From contig WSXW01000005.1 of NCBI GenBank assembly GCA_009773495.1, positions 1-64,000 of the forward strand: 64,000 bases of DNA, in the 5' to 3' direction. The stretch is from Bacillota bacterium (GTDB lineage Bacteria > Bacillota > UBA994). Position numbers and translations under genes: made by a program. Below the pieces are notes generated by a model, which was not told the DNA's origin, did not search any database, and saw nothing but the letters and a program-made list of their open reading frames with translations. Every line of letters starts with the position of its first letter. Position 1 is the first letter of the stretch. Of this stretch, positions 39,606-48,867 are shown piece after piece.

Positions 39606-41282
39606 TTGTCTGACGTACATGTGAAGATTATCATGGGGCTCATAAACAGCCTGTCTCTAATGTGTATTATTGTTTTCCTATTATCAAACACGGCGATCTT
39701 TCAAAGGACGATGTACGGAGAGTCCCAAAGCAAATGGGGGAGAGTATTTCTCGCCCTAGCTTTTGGCCTGTTCGGCATTCTTGGCACTTATCATGGTTTT
39801 CCAGTGGAAGGAGCTATTGCTAATTCCCGGGCTGTGGCCGTGGTAGCGGCAGGCCTCCTGGGCGGTCCGGCGGTGGGCATTGGGGCGGGACTAATCGCAG
39901 GGATACACCGTTACGCCATTGACATTGGAGGATTTACCGCCTTTGCCTGTGGTTTGTCGACAGCACTAGGCGGGGTTGTTGGCGCGCTCATGCATCCCGT
40001 TTTTCTCAAAGCTCGCTCGCGCTGGGCGGTGGGTTTTGGGGCTACGGTCATCGCCGAGGGGCTACAGATGCTGATCATTGTGATTTTGGCCCGTCCATTC
40101 GTGGCTGCGGTCTCCTTAGTGGAGAAAATTGGTCTGCCGATGATTCTTCTCAATTCCGTGGGTGTAGCCGTGTTCGTCTTAATTCACGAGACTATTTCTA
40201 AGAGTCGCGAACAAGAAGCCGCCTATCAGTCGGAACTAGCGCTGAAAATCGCCCAAAAGACGCTACCCATCCTTAGGCAAGGCTATAACAAGGATACAGC
40301 AGCACAAGCCTGTAAGATTATTTTTGAGGAGGCCCGGGTGGATGCCGTAGCCATGACATTGTCTGACAAGATTATTGCGCATGTAGGCAAGGGCTCGGAC
40401 CATCATCTGCCGGGTTTTGACATTCAGACGCGCTTAACTATGTCCGTCCTCGAATCGGGTAACCCCGGAGAGGCGCAAACGGCACAAGACATAGCCTGTA
40501 ATCATCTAGGTTGCCCGCTACAGGCCGCCATTATTGTTCCCTTATACGCCGGGGATAAGGTTATGGGCACGCTCAAACTCTATAGAACCAAGAGTCACTC
40601 CATCACCGCTGTTGAAAGACGGCTAGCTGAAGGGCTGGCCAGCTTGTTCTCCGCACAGTTGGAGTTAGCGGAGAAAGATCTGCAGGAGAAATTCTTGGCC
40701 AAAGCAGAACTGAGGGCGTTGCAGGCGCAAATAAACCCCCATTTCCTCTTTAACGCCCTTAACACAGTGGTTTCTTTTTGTCGCACCCAGCCTGAGACAG
40801 CGCGGCGCCTATTGCTCCATCTAGCGGACTTTATGCGTATCAGCTTTGTTCAGAATCCCGACATCGTATCCTTAAGCAAAGAGTTGCAACATGTGGAGGC
40901 CTATTTGGAGATTGAGAAAGCCCGCTTCGGTCATAAATTAGAAGTTCTCTATGATCTGCACGCCGAAGATTTTCCTTTACCGCCATTAATTTTGCAGCCA
41001 TTAGTCGAAAACGCCGTACGGCATGGCATTTTGCCTCAAGCCAAGGGGGGTGAGCTGCGCATTGCGGCTATAAGTGACGCCCACGGGCACACCGTGACTA
41101 TCAGCGACTCCGGGGTTGGTTTTGAGGTCAATAACACCGTCGCTAGTGGCAACGGTATCGGTCTCAAAAATGTAGATAAGCGGCTGCGCAGCCTCTATGG
41201 TCCAGAATTTGGCTTATCTATCTCTTCCCAGCTTGGTCACGGCACAGTTTGTACCGTGCGCATCCCGCGGGGGGTGGCCTAA
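39606..41282 (+). CDS. LytS-like (5TM-5TMR_LYT) sensor histidine kinase
   Basis: Multiple TMs, QINPHFLFNALNTVVSFCR, PLVENAVRHG. Confidence 0.92.
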   Translation: MSDVHVKIIMGLINSLSLMCIIVFLLSNTAIFQRTMYGESQSKWGRVFLALAFGLFGILGTYHGFPVEGAIANSRAVAVVAAGLLGGPAVGIGAGLIAGIHRYAIDIGGFTAFACGLSTALGGVVGALMHPVFLKARSRWAVGFGATVIAEGLQMLIIVILARPFVAAVSLVEKIGLPMILLNSVGVAVFVLIHETISKSREQEAAYQSELALKIAQKTLPILRQGYNKDTAAQACKIIFEEARVDAVAMTLSDKIIAHVGKGSDHHLPGFDIQTRLTMSVLESGNPGEAQTAQDIACNHLGCPLQAAIIVPLYAGDKVMGTLKLYRTKSHSITAVERRLAEGLASLFSAQLELAEKDLQEKFLAKAELRALQAQINPHFLFNALNTVVSFCRTQPETARRLLLHLADFMRISFVQNPDIVSLSKELQHVEAYLEIEKARFGHKLEVLYDLHAEDFPLPPLILQPLVENAVRHGILPQAKGGELRIAAISDAHGHTVTISDSGVGFEVNNTVASGNGIGLKNVDKRLRSLYGPEFGLSISSQLGHGTVCTVRIPRGVA

Positions 41283-42029
41283 CTGAAGATCAGGGCAATC
41301 ATCATTGACGATGAAGAACCTGCACGACAAGAATTATGCTTTCTTTTGCGTAAGCTGCCGTGGCTTGACATAGTTGACGAAGCAGAAAACGCCTCCGCTG
41401 GCTTGGCCGCAATTTTAGCGCATCATCCAGAACTTGTTTTTCTTGACATAGAGATGCCGCAGCGCACCGGCCTAGATTTATGCACAGAGATAGCCCAACT
41501 ACCCGATCCTCCGCAGGTCATATTTGCTACGGCCTACCACCACTATGCTGTCGAGGCTTTTGAGTTGTGTGCTTTAGACTATATACTAAAACCTTATCAC
41601 CTGCCGCGGGTGCACAAGGCTGCTTACAAAGCTCGCCTAGCCATAGCAAAAAACCGCCCTCAAGCGCTTCGAACACCCCTAGAGAGGCTTCCGGTGAGAG
41701 CGGATGAAAAAGTGCTTCTCATTCCCTACGACGATGTTGCCGTGGCTTACACCAACGGGCGCGATGTGTTGGTATCAGCCAAAGGCGCAGTGCACAAGTG
41801 CGATCTGTCTCTCCAGGAGCTCGAAGAGCGACTGCAGGGCCACAACTTCTATCGCACTCACCGCAGCTACGTCGTCAATCTAGATAAGATACTCGAGATA
41901 TCACCTTGGTTTAGCGGGAGTTACGTGCTTAAAATCGAAGGCATTCCTTTAGAGGTGCCAGTAAGCCGCAAGCATGCAAAAGACTTTCGTTCCCGAGTAG
42001 GCCTCTGGACGTTTAAGCACGGATTCTGA
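41283..42029 (+). CDS. LytR/AlgR-type (LytTR) response regulator, probable CTG start
   Basis: In-frame extension upstream of the ORF-track start gives (L/M)KIRAIIIDDEEPARQELCFLL...VFLDIEMP receiver; C-terminal LytTR (FYRTHRSYVVNLDKI). GGGGGTGG precedes CTG at 41283. Confidence 0.88.
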   Translation: MKIRAIIIDDEEPARQELCFLLRKLPWLDIVDEAENASAGLAAILAHHPELVFLDIEMPQRTGLDLCTEIAQLPDPPQVIFATAYHHYAVEAFELCALDYILKPYHLPRVHKAAYKARLAIAKNRPQALRTPLERLPVRADEKVLLIPYDDVAVAYTNGRDVLVSAKGAVHKCDLSLQELEERLQGHNFYRTHRSYVVNLDKILEISPWFSGSYVLKIEGIPLEVPVSRKHAKDFRSRVGLWTFKHGF

Positions 42030-42127
42030 CCATTCAGCGGTGTTTTTCGACTATTCAGACAGCAACTTGTCTTAGCACCGCCTTGCCATTATACACTTAA
42101 TGCAAATATAGGAATGGAGGGATTACT

Positions 42128-43561
42128 TTGATTACTTTTCTGGTAGCGCTGGCGCTGCTCGTCGGCGGGTACATCATTTGGGGTGCTTTTGTAGAAAAGG
42201 TATTCGGAATTGATGAGAATCGCGTGACACCGGCATGTGCCAATCCAGACGGCATCGACTATGTGCCCCTTTCTTGGTGGCGGTCTTTTCTCATCCAATT
42301 TTTAAACATTGCCGGTCTCGGGCCCATTTTTGGTGCTCTTGCGGGTGCCCTGTGGGGACCAGTCGCTCTCTTATGGATTGTTTTCGGGTGTATTTTTGCC
42401 GGCGCGACGCACGATTTCTTTTCCGGCATGATATCACTACGCCACAATGGCGCCTCGGTGTCAGAAATTGTTGGCATCTACCTTGGCAACAATGCCAAAC
42501 AAGTAATGCGGGTATTTTCTGTCATATTATTAATTCTCGTGGGCACGGTATTTGTAGCTGGCCCGGCACGACTCTTGGTGACGCTAACAGGCGGCCAAGT
42601 AGTTTTTAATACGTGGTTAATTATCATTATAGTATATTATGCTTTAGCCACTATTCTCCCCATCGATCAACTCATTGGCAAAATATACCCAATCTTTGGC
42701 GCAGCACTTTTAATTATGGCTGTTGGCATAGGCGGCGGCATTCTTTTCTCCGGCCTACCCGTCCCGGAAATGACGCTGGCGAATCTGCACCCACGCAGTC
42801 TTCCTCTCTGGCCCTTAGTCTTCATTACCATTGCGTGTGGCGCTATTTCTGGCTTCCACGCCACCCAATCTCCGTTGATGGCGCGTTGCCTCACCAACGA
42901 AAAATATGGTCGCCGGGTTTTCTATGGCTCCATGATCGCTGAAGGTGTTGTAGCTCTCATCTGGGCAACGGCTGGGATGACCTTTTTTGGTGGCACGGCT
43001 GGTCTTGCCGCCGCCCTGGCTCCGGCTGCCGGTGGTCCCGGCGGGGTGGTGCACACAATCTCAATGGCGTGGCTAGGCACCATCGGCGGCGCCCTGGCCG
43101 TACTCGGCGTAGTGGCCTGCCCGATCACTTCGGGTGATACCGCCTTCCGCAGCGCACGACTCACTATTGCCGACGCTCTAGGGTATAACCAAGTACCGCT
43201 AAAGAATCGCCTCATTGTGGCCGTGCCGCTTTTCGCCATCGGCATTTACCTGACGCAGATCGACTTCGCTATCATTTGGCGTTACTTTGCATGGTCTAAC
43301 CAAACCCTCGCCATGCTCATGCTCTGGGCTGCAGCAGCCTACCTCAAGGTAAACGGCAAACTGCACTGGATCGCTACAGTTCCTGCTACCTTTATGGCCG
43401 CAGTGACCGTTACCTACATTCTGCAAGCTCCAGAGGGACTGCGTCTAGCCACTTCCATCTCCTACCCTGCCGGTTTGTTGGCAGCCGCCCTCATGCTCGG
43501 TGCCTTCCTCTTCTATAAGCACACACCTCCCGTAGCGCCGACAGTGAAGAAAGGCGCCTAA
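42128..43561 (+). CDS. CstA-family carbon-starvation/pyruvate transporter
   Basis: GPIFGALAGALWGPVALLWIVFGCIFAGATHDFFSGMISLRHNGASVSE. Confidence 0.92.
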   Translation: MITFLVALALLVGGYIIWGAFVEKVFGIDENRVTPACANPDGIDYVPLSWWRSFLIQFLNIAGLGPIFGALAGALWGPVALLWIVFGCIFAGATHDFFSGMISLRHNGASVSEIVGIYLGNNAKQVMRVFSVILLILVGTVFVAGPARLLVTLTGGQVVFNTWLIIIIVYYALATILPIDQLIGKIYPIFGAALLIMAVGIGGGILFSGLPVPEMTLANLHPRSLPLWPLVFITIACGAISGFHATQSPLMARCLTNEKYGRRVFYGSMIAEGVVALIWATAGMTFFGGTAGLAAALAPAAGGPGGVVHTISMAWLGTIGGALAVLGVVACPITSGDTAFRSARLTIADALGYNQVPLKNRLIVAVPLFAIGIYLTQIDFAIIWRYFAWSNQTLAMLMLWAAAAYLKVNGKLHWIATVPATFMAAVTVTYILQAPEGLRLATSISYPAGLLAAALMLGAFLFYKHTPPVAPTVKKGA

Positions 43562-43591
43562 TCCCTAACTAATAAGTCCTGAGCAACTGTA

Positions 43592-43627
43592 AAGACCGGA
43601 GTTCACTAGAACCCCGGTCTTTTTTTG
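43592..43627 (+). terminator. Rho-independent terminator
   Basis: AAGACCGGAGTTC / GAACCCCGGTCTTTTTTT. Confidence 0.75.
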
Positions 43628-43669
43628 TGCAGTACCCCCCAACAACGCGGGTACGGTTGGTTACGCCCC

Positions 43670-43804
43670 TTACCAGCCGAGATAGCTAAAGAGGTGCATC
43701 AGCGGTAGCACTAAGAAGCCTATTAGGTAGCGCCAATCGGTCCCGAGTAGCCCCCAGAAGAGGAATATTAGCACCCCAACTACGGTTGAAAGGATTCTGT
43801 TCAT
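43670..43804 (-). CDS. Candidate 44-aa membrane peptide, not in ORF track
   Basis: MNRILSTVVGVLIFLFWGLLGTDWRYLIGFLVLPLMHLFSYLGW*; strongly hydrophobic, no clear SD. Confidence 0.45.
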   Translation of the reverse strand: MNRILSTVVGVLIFLFWGLLGTDWRYLIGFLVLPLMHLFSYLGW

Positions 43805-43954
43805 GTAAATCGTGTAGTGGTTCAACTACACTCGGATTTGCTGCCACTAAAGTGAAACTCCCCTTGATTTCTAACGTAGTACTCTCTGTAGTCTCGTGAC
43901 TCATGGTATCAACCCCTGGGGTAAGTTCAGATGCAATAATTGTGAGGTGTTAGT

Positions 43955-44869
43955 ATGCGTCATTTGCTTAGGTTAGAGAAAGTAACTAAGAGTTTTGGTA
44001 AACAGTGTGTTGTAGACAATGTCTCTTTTGCTATCAACGAGGGAGAGATTTTTGGCATGCTCGGGCCTAATGGAGCGGGCAAATCAACGACGATTCGCTG
44101 CCTGATGGGAATCCTAATGCCCGATGCTGGATCCATTCATTTTGAGTTCGCTAAACCTGGGGCCATACCGCGGGCCCAAATCGGGTATTTGCCCGAAGAG
44201 CGTGGTCTATACAAGAATGTGCCAGTGATAGATACTATCCTCTACCTAGCTCGCCTTAAAGACTATCCAGTGGCTAAGGCTAAAGCCAGAACATTGGAGT
44301 ACCTCGAGAAGTTTGACCTCAAGGGCTTGGAGCGGGCAACGGTAGAGGAATTGTCAAAGGGCATGGCACAAAAGGTACAGTTTATTGCTTCTATCGTACA
44401 TGAGCCTAAGCTGTTGATCCTAGATGAGCCTTTCTCTGGCTTAGACCCAGTGAGCCAAAACATCATTAAAGAAGAAGTCCGTACACTGGCCTCTAAAGGC
44501 ACTGCTATACTTCTTTCGGCCCACCAAATGAACTTGGTGGAAGAGCTATGCGATCGTATTTTCCTCATACATAAGGGTAAGCAAGTCCTTTATGGCGGAG
44601 TTACCGAGATTAAAGAGCAATTTGCCGATTATAAGTGCGACATAATAGGCACAAACGATCACGTAGACTTTTCTGTATTGCAGAGCGTGGGCCGGGTGGA
44701 AAGAGCGAAGTCACGAACCACTTTGTTCCTCCGAACTAGCTCGTCAATCCAAGATTTGCTCCTAGAATTGCCACCTATAACGGTTATCGACGAAATGCAC
44801 GTAGACCGCATCTCTCTACACGATATCTTTGTCCATATAGCTACTGGGGGTGAAACTGATGAGAGATAG
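43955..44869 (+). CDS. ABC transporter ATP-binding protein (NatA-like)
   Basis: GPNGAGKSTTIRCLMG, LSKGMAQKVQFIASI, LDEPFSGLDP. Confidence 0.92.
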   Translation: MRHLLRLEKVTKSFGKQCVVDNVSFAINEGEIFGMLGPNGAGKSTTIRCLMGILMPDAGSIHFEFAKPGAIPRAQIGYLPEERGLYKNVPVIDTILYLARLKDYPVAKAKARTLEYLEKFDLKGLERATVEELSKGMAQKVQFIASIVHEPKLLILDEPFSGLDPVSQNIIKEEVRTLASKGTAILLSAHQMNLVEELCDRIFLIHKGKQVLYGGVTEIKEQFADYKCDIIGTNDHVDFSVLQSVGRVERAKSRTTLFLRTSSSIQDLLLELPPITVIDEMHVDRISLHDIFVHIATGGETDER

Positions 44870-46049
44870 CCTGAAGGTGGCAGGCTGGGAAATTAGGAAA
44901 ATGCTTCGCAATAAGTCTTTTTTAATTTCTATCCTGCTCACGCCTGTAATTATGGTTGTATTTGGAGCTCTACCGACTCTACTAGCAAAGTTTGAGACGG
45001 ACAGAAGCATTAGACTGTACGTAATTGATGAAATTGGAGTATTCGATACCTTGCTCAGCAGCACTGCTAACCAAAACGTAGTGCTAGAAAAATATGACGG
45101 CGACGTCGCTAGCCTCGAGAGCCAGGTATTAGGCAAAAGTAACGAAGGTTTCCTCGTGCTTACACCTGATATCTACGAAACCCGGACTGTTGTCATTAAC
45201 ATGGGTGGCGACGGAGTGCCAAATATTGATGACTTTAACCGCAACCTGGAACTGACGTTACTTCGCAGTCTGCTGGAACGCCATGGCTTTGACTCTGAAG
45301 CTATTGTCGCTGCCACGACGGGTTTTGTGACACATACTGTTTCGATGACCCAAAAGGGCGACATATTGGTTATGATAATACCTGCTATTTTTGGCGGATT
45401 AATCATTATGGCCGTGTTCATCACGGGGATGATGACCATGCAAAGTGCTATTGTAGAAAAGAAAGACCGCATGGCGGAAATTCTGCTCTCTTCGATCTCG
45501 CCCTATAGCATGATGCAAGGCAAAATATTGGGTTGTTTTGTTCTGGGCATGTTCCAGGTCTTATCGTGGTTGTTCTTTGGTATAATTGCTGCTTATAGCA
45601 TACTTAAGATACCAGTAATGCGTTACTTATTTGTCCCCCAAATGCCGATAGTCCTATTCTTTGCGTTAGCTGGGTATCTTCTGTATTCTTCCATTTTAGT
45701 AAGCTTTGGTGCAACGATTGAAGACATGACTACTGCCACTAACTTTCAGAGCATGGTTACTATGATCCCGATGCTCCCTATTTTCTTTATCGCGCCTGTT
45801 ATCGTCAATCCTAACGGGGTAATTGCCAAAGTTGGCAGCTACTTCCCCTTGACCACCCCCGGGGTAATGCTATTACGTTTGACGCTTAGTACAACAATGA
45901 CGGTCATAGACATTTTACTGCCGGCACTGCTACTGATATTTACGGTGTGGCTGATGATGCGTCTGGCAGGAAAGATCTTTAAGACAGGTATCCTAATGTA
46001 TGGGAAGAACGCTACGCCGAAGGAGATTTGGCGTTGGATGAAGATGTAG
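44850..46049 (+). CDS. ABC-2 type permease (NatB-like)
   Basis: VAGWEIRKMLRNKSFLISILLTPVIMVVFG; KKDRMAEILLSSISPYSMMQGKILG. Confidence 0.9.
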   Translation: MKLMRDSLKVAGWEIRKMLRNKSFLISILLTPVIMVVFGALPTLLAKFETDRSIRLYVIDEIGVFDTLLSSTANQNVVLEKYDGDVASLESQVLGKSNEGFLVLTPDIYETRTVVINMGGDGVPNIDDFNRNLELTLLRSLLERHGFDSEAIVAATTGFVTHTVSMTQKGDILVMIIPAIFGGLIIMAVFITGMMTMQSAIVEKKDRMAEILLSSISPYSMMQGKILGCFVLGMFQVLSWLFFGIIAAYSILKIPVMRYLFVPQMPIVLFFALAGYLLYSSILVSFGATIEDMTTATNFQSMVTMIPMLPIFFIAPVIVNPNGVIAKVGSYFPLTTPGVMLLRLTLSTTMTVIDILLPALLLIFTVWLMMRLAGKIFKTGILMYGKNATPKEIWRWMKM

Positions 46050-46096
46050 CTTTGCGTCCTAGAGCTCCAGCATAAACATACCCGAATGTATCGCAC

Positions 46097-46630
46097 TTAT
46101 GCTATGACGTGTACCACCTTAGGTTCTGGTTTGATGTATGTAGGTGCAGTCTTTGGTGACTTGCCACGTTTTATTTCGTGGTAGTACGCATACGTCATAG
46201 GCCTGCCTTGCGCTAAGACCTCGGCATTTACTAGCTTGCCAAGAAACAAGGTATGAGTCCCACAGTCTAACTCTGCTATTACCTCTGCCTCTAGCGCTGC
46301 CAAGGCATGTTCTAGCGGCACAGGTGAACCTGTACCCCCCAATTTAAATTCGATGCCCGCAAATTTATCTATATCTCTACCGCATTTAAACCCAAACTGA
46401 CCGATATAAGTCATGGGGGTCTCCTCGGACAAAATTGCCACGCTAAAGACACGGCTGTTAGATACAAGTTCGTGGGTTAGGTTTTGCTTATTAACGCTTA
46501 TAGCAATTGTAGGGGGCTCAGCCGTAACCTGAAACATGGTATTAGCGATTTGTCCGTTTAACTTGCCGCCATACTGGGATGAGACAATGTACATGCCATA
46601 ACCTACTTTAAATAGTGCTGTTAGGTCCAT
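46097..46630 (-). CDS. Flavin reductase-family protein
   Basis: YGMYIVSSQYGGKLNGQIANTMFQVTAEPPTIAISVNKQNLTHELV. Confidence 0.88.
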   Translation of the reverse strand: MDLTALFKVGYGMYIVSSQYGGKLNGQIANTMFQVTAEPPTIAISVNKQNLTHELVSNSRVFSVAILSEETPMTYIGQFGFKCGRDIDKFAGIEFKLGGTGSPVPLEHALAALEAEVIAELDCGTHTLFLGKLVNAEVLAQGRPMTYAYYHEIKRGKSPKTAPTYIKPEPKVVHVIA

Positions 46631-46642
46631 TATTACAACTCC

Positions 46643-46855
46643 TTACTTGACTTCACTATCGTTCTCTTCCTTAGCATCCTCGCATTGCTTCTCTTTGAAA
46701 AACTTATCGGATACGAAGAGGCCGCCTATGGCACCAAAAATAAGCCCTAATATTAACCCCTTGATCATGTCGGGACTCATAGAATTAGCTATTATATTCA
46801 TGGCAATGCCCGAAAAAACACCAAAAAGCCCCCACATCCAGTCTTTCTTTTTCAC
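46643..46855 (-). CDS. Small hypothetical membrane protein
   Basis: 70 aa, two hydrophobic segments, acidic tail; 12 nt upstream of the flavin reductase gene. Confidence 0.55.
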   Translation of the reverse strand: MKKKDWMWGLFGVFSGIAMNIIANSMSPDMIKGLILGLIFGAIGGLFVSDKFFKEKQCEDAKEENDSEVK

Positions 46856-46922
46856 ACTAATTCCCCCTCGCTAGACTTACATAATCCATTCTATATTCTT
46901 ATCCAAAATCCTGCTGATTAAA

Positions 46923-46950
46923 GCAAAGGCGCCCACTTCAGGCGCCTTTG
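46923..46950. terminator. Hairpin terminator
   Basis: AAAGGCGCC / GGCGCCTTT. Confidence 0.65.
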
Positions 46951-46960
46951 TTTTGGTGTA

Positions 46961-48649
46961 CTAGCGAGAGCCTAACTCCAGATTATCAAATACCGCCAAG
47001 GGTACTACCGCCTCGGCAGTGTTTAGGTACGACACAGCTACGCGGTCGCCTACATTGGTCAGGGCAACCTCGGCGCTGATGGTAGAGGTCGCCGTAAAGA
47101 TGCGCTCTGAACCAGAAATGTGGAAATAGAAGAGCGTATTACCCCCCATTGTGGCTGAGCCTACGCGGGTAACCGTCCCTTCTAGAGTGTCAAGCCCGCC
47201 AATGTAGGTCGGCATAACATCACCTAGACCTTGCCCGAGATATTGTCTATAGGCCATCATGGCCTCTACTTTAGTTGGTTTGACTACGGTATGACCGGTG
47301 CGGGCGTTTACTATCCCGATGGCTTGTAGCTTGTAATTCTCGGAAAGGACTGGAACCACGTAGGACTCCGAACCGTAGAGATTGTAGAGCAAGGGTTGAG
47401 CGCCATGCCACCCCGCGAAATTGGAGACAGCGGCGTTCACTGAGGCCACGGCCGCCGACTCATTAAATACACCCGTGGCGTTCTTATAATAGACGATCTC
47501 CCCTGTACGACCGTCAGTCATGGTATAACCCATTAACGAGTCGTCCTTGTTAGAAGGTGAGGTGTGCCCGGTAAACCAGTAGAATTTGTCATCTGGGCCA
47601 ATTACGCCAAAGACGTCAATGCGACCGTCCCACTTGGTAGGGACATGGACGTCGCGCTGCGAGAAGATAGAATTCCAGAAGCCATGTACGTAGCGTCCGA
47701 ACCAAGCGTTGTGCTTCTCTGCCACATATTCTGGAATCACTTGGTCTACCCAAGCCGGGATGCTGCCAAGGTCGTAATGCTCCATTTCTCCATTTACGGG
47801 GTTAATCACCACCGCGCCGGTAACAACTACGCCGGTCTTACCGACTGTCGGTTCTCCCAGACTCATGACGAACCAAGGCTTCATGTCATCGTCTACCTCA
47901 AAGCTAGCCTCCAAAAGCAGTACGTCGCTATAAGAGTTGTAGACATGGCGCGATAAGTCCTTTGAAAAAAAAGCGCTAGGGATATAGGTTATGGGCGCGG
48001 CGATAAACTCAGCGGCAGCATCAGGGTCTTCGGCATCAATGATGATGAACCCCGGTGATTCCTTGAAGCTGAGCCACTTAAAGAAGCCGCGAAACTCTAG
48101 GGGAGCGACCCAGTAGAGCTTGCCGTCCACCATTTGGATGGTAAGGTTGCCGACCTCAAACCCCGACCCCATGTTGCCGATGACTTTCTGCGCCTTCCAG
48201 AGTGCATTTTCTATGGAAACGAGCCTGATATGCTCGATGTTCATCATAGGCACAGGTTCCATGGACTCCCTCACCACGGGCACATCTCTTAGGGCTTGGG
48301 CACGTATTGGTACTACCAACACGTTGAGGTAGAAACTGATCAATAGAGAGGCTGTTAGGATGAAGAGCGGGAGCCCACCAAAGGACTGTGCCCTGTTCCC
48401 CTTTTCGGCATCGATAGATCGGCTGATAAGAGTAACTAGGGCGTTAGCCCCTAAGGGAAGGAGAACCACTGTATAGCCCACCCAAGGGATTAACGCTGGC
48501 AACGCTAAGTAAACCCATAAGAAGCAAAGCGGACCCCCAACGGCTAGGTACCATATTTGCCCCTTGACCCACCGCTTGGGACTATTGCGTAAAAGATCAA
48601 AACGCAGGTTAAGTAGCCCGAGTAACATTACAAGTAGTGCAAGTAACAT
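46961..48649 (-). CDS. Conserved-looking membrane-anchored protein of unknown function
   Basis: 562 aa; N-terminal TM segments then large soluble domain; no family recognised. Confidence 0.7.
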   Translation of the reverse strand: MLLALLVMLLGLLNLRFDLLRNSPKRWVKGQIWYLAVGGPLCFLWVYLALPALIPWVGYTVVLLPLGANALVTLISRSIDAEKGNRAQSFGGLPLFILTASLLISFYLNVLVVPIRAQALRDVPVVRESMEPVPMMNIEHIRLVSIENALWKAQKVIGNMGSGFEVGNLTIQMVDGKLYWVAPLEFRGFFKWLSFKESPGFIIIDAEDPDAAAEFIAAPITYIPSAFFSKDLSRHVYNSYSDVLLLEASFEVDDDMKPWFVMSLGEPTVGKTGVVVTGAVVINPVNGEMEHYDLGSIPAWVDQVIPEYVAEKHNAWFGRYVHGFWNSIFSQRDVHVPTKWDGRIDVFGVIGPDDKFYWFTGHTSPSNKDDSLMGYTMTDGRTGEIVYYKNATGVFNESAAVASVNAAVSNFAGWHGAQPLLYNLYGSESYVVPVLSENYKLQAIGIVNARTGHTVVKPTKVEAMMAYRQYLGQGLGDVMPTYIGGLDTLEGTVTRVGSATMGGNTLFYFHISGSERIFTATSTISAEVALTNVGDRVAVSYLNTAEAVVPLAVFDNLELGSR

Positions 48650-48867
48650 ACGACCGCCTCCATTCGTGACTTATAGGTCTAATACGTGGAGATAGTGCTC
48701 ATTGTTTCATGCCGGAGGCGATAATTCTCAGTCTGGGTCAATGCCGCATAGGCGCCGCCTCCCGCAAGAGTTTTGTTAAGAACAAAACTCTTCCCTTGTT
48801 TTGGATGGCATTTACCTGTAATCTATACTATGGGTTTAGCTGCCTTGCGAGTCATTAAGAAATGTAG

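Noticed and set aside
42235-43426. Alternative-frame and antisense ORFs within the cstA gene
   Set aside because: High-GC shadow ORFs without domain or RBS support.
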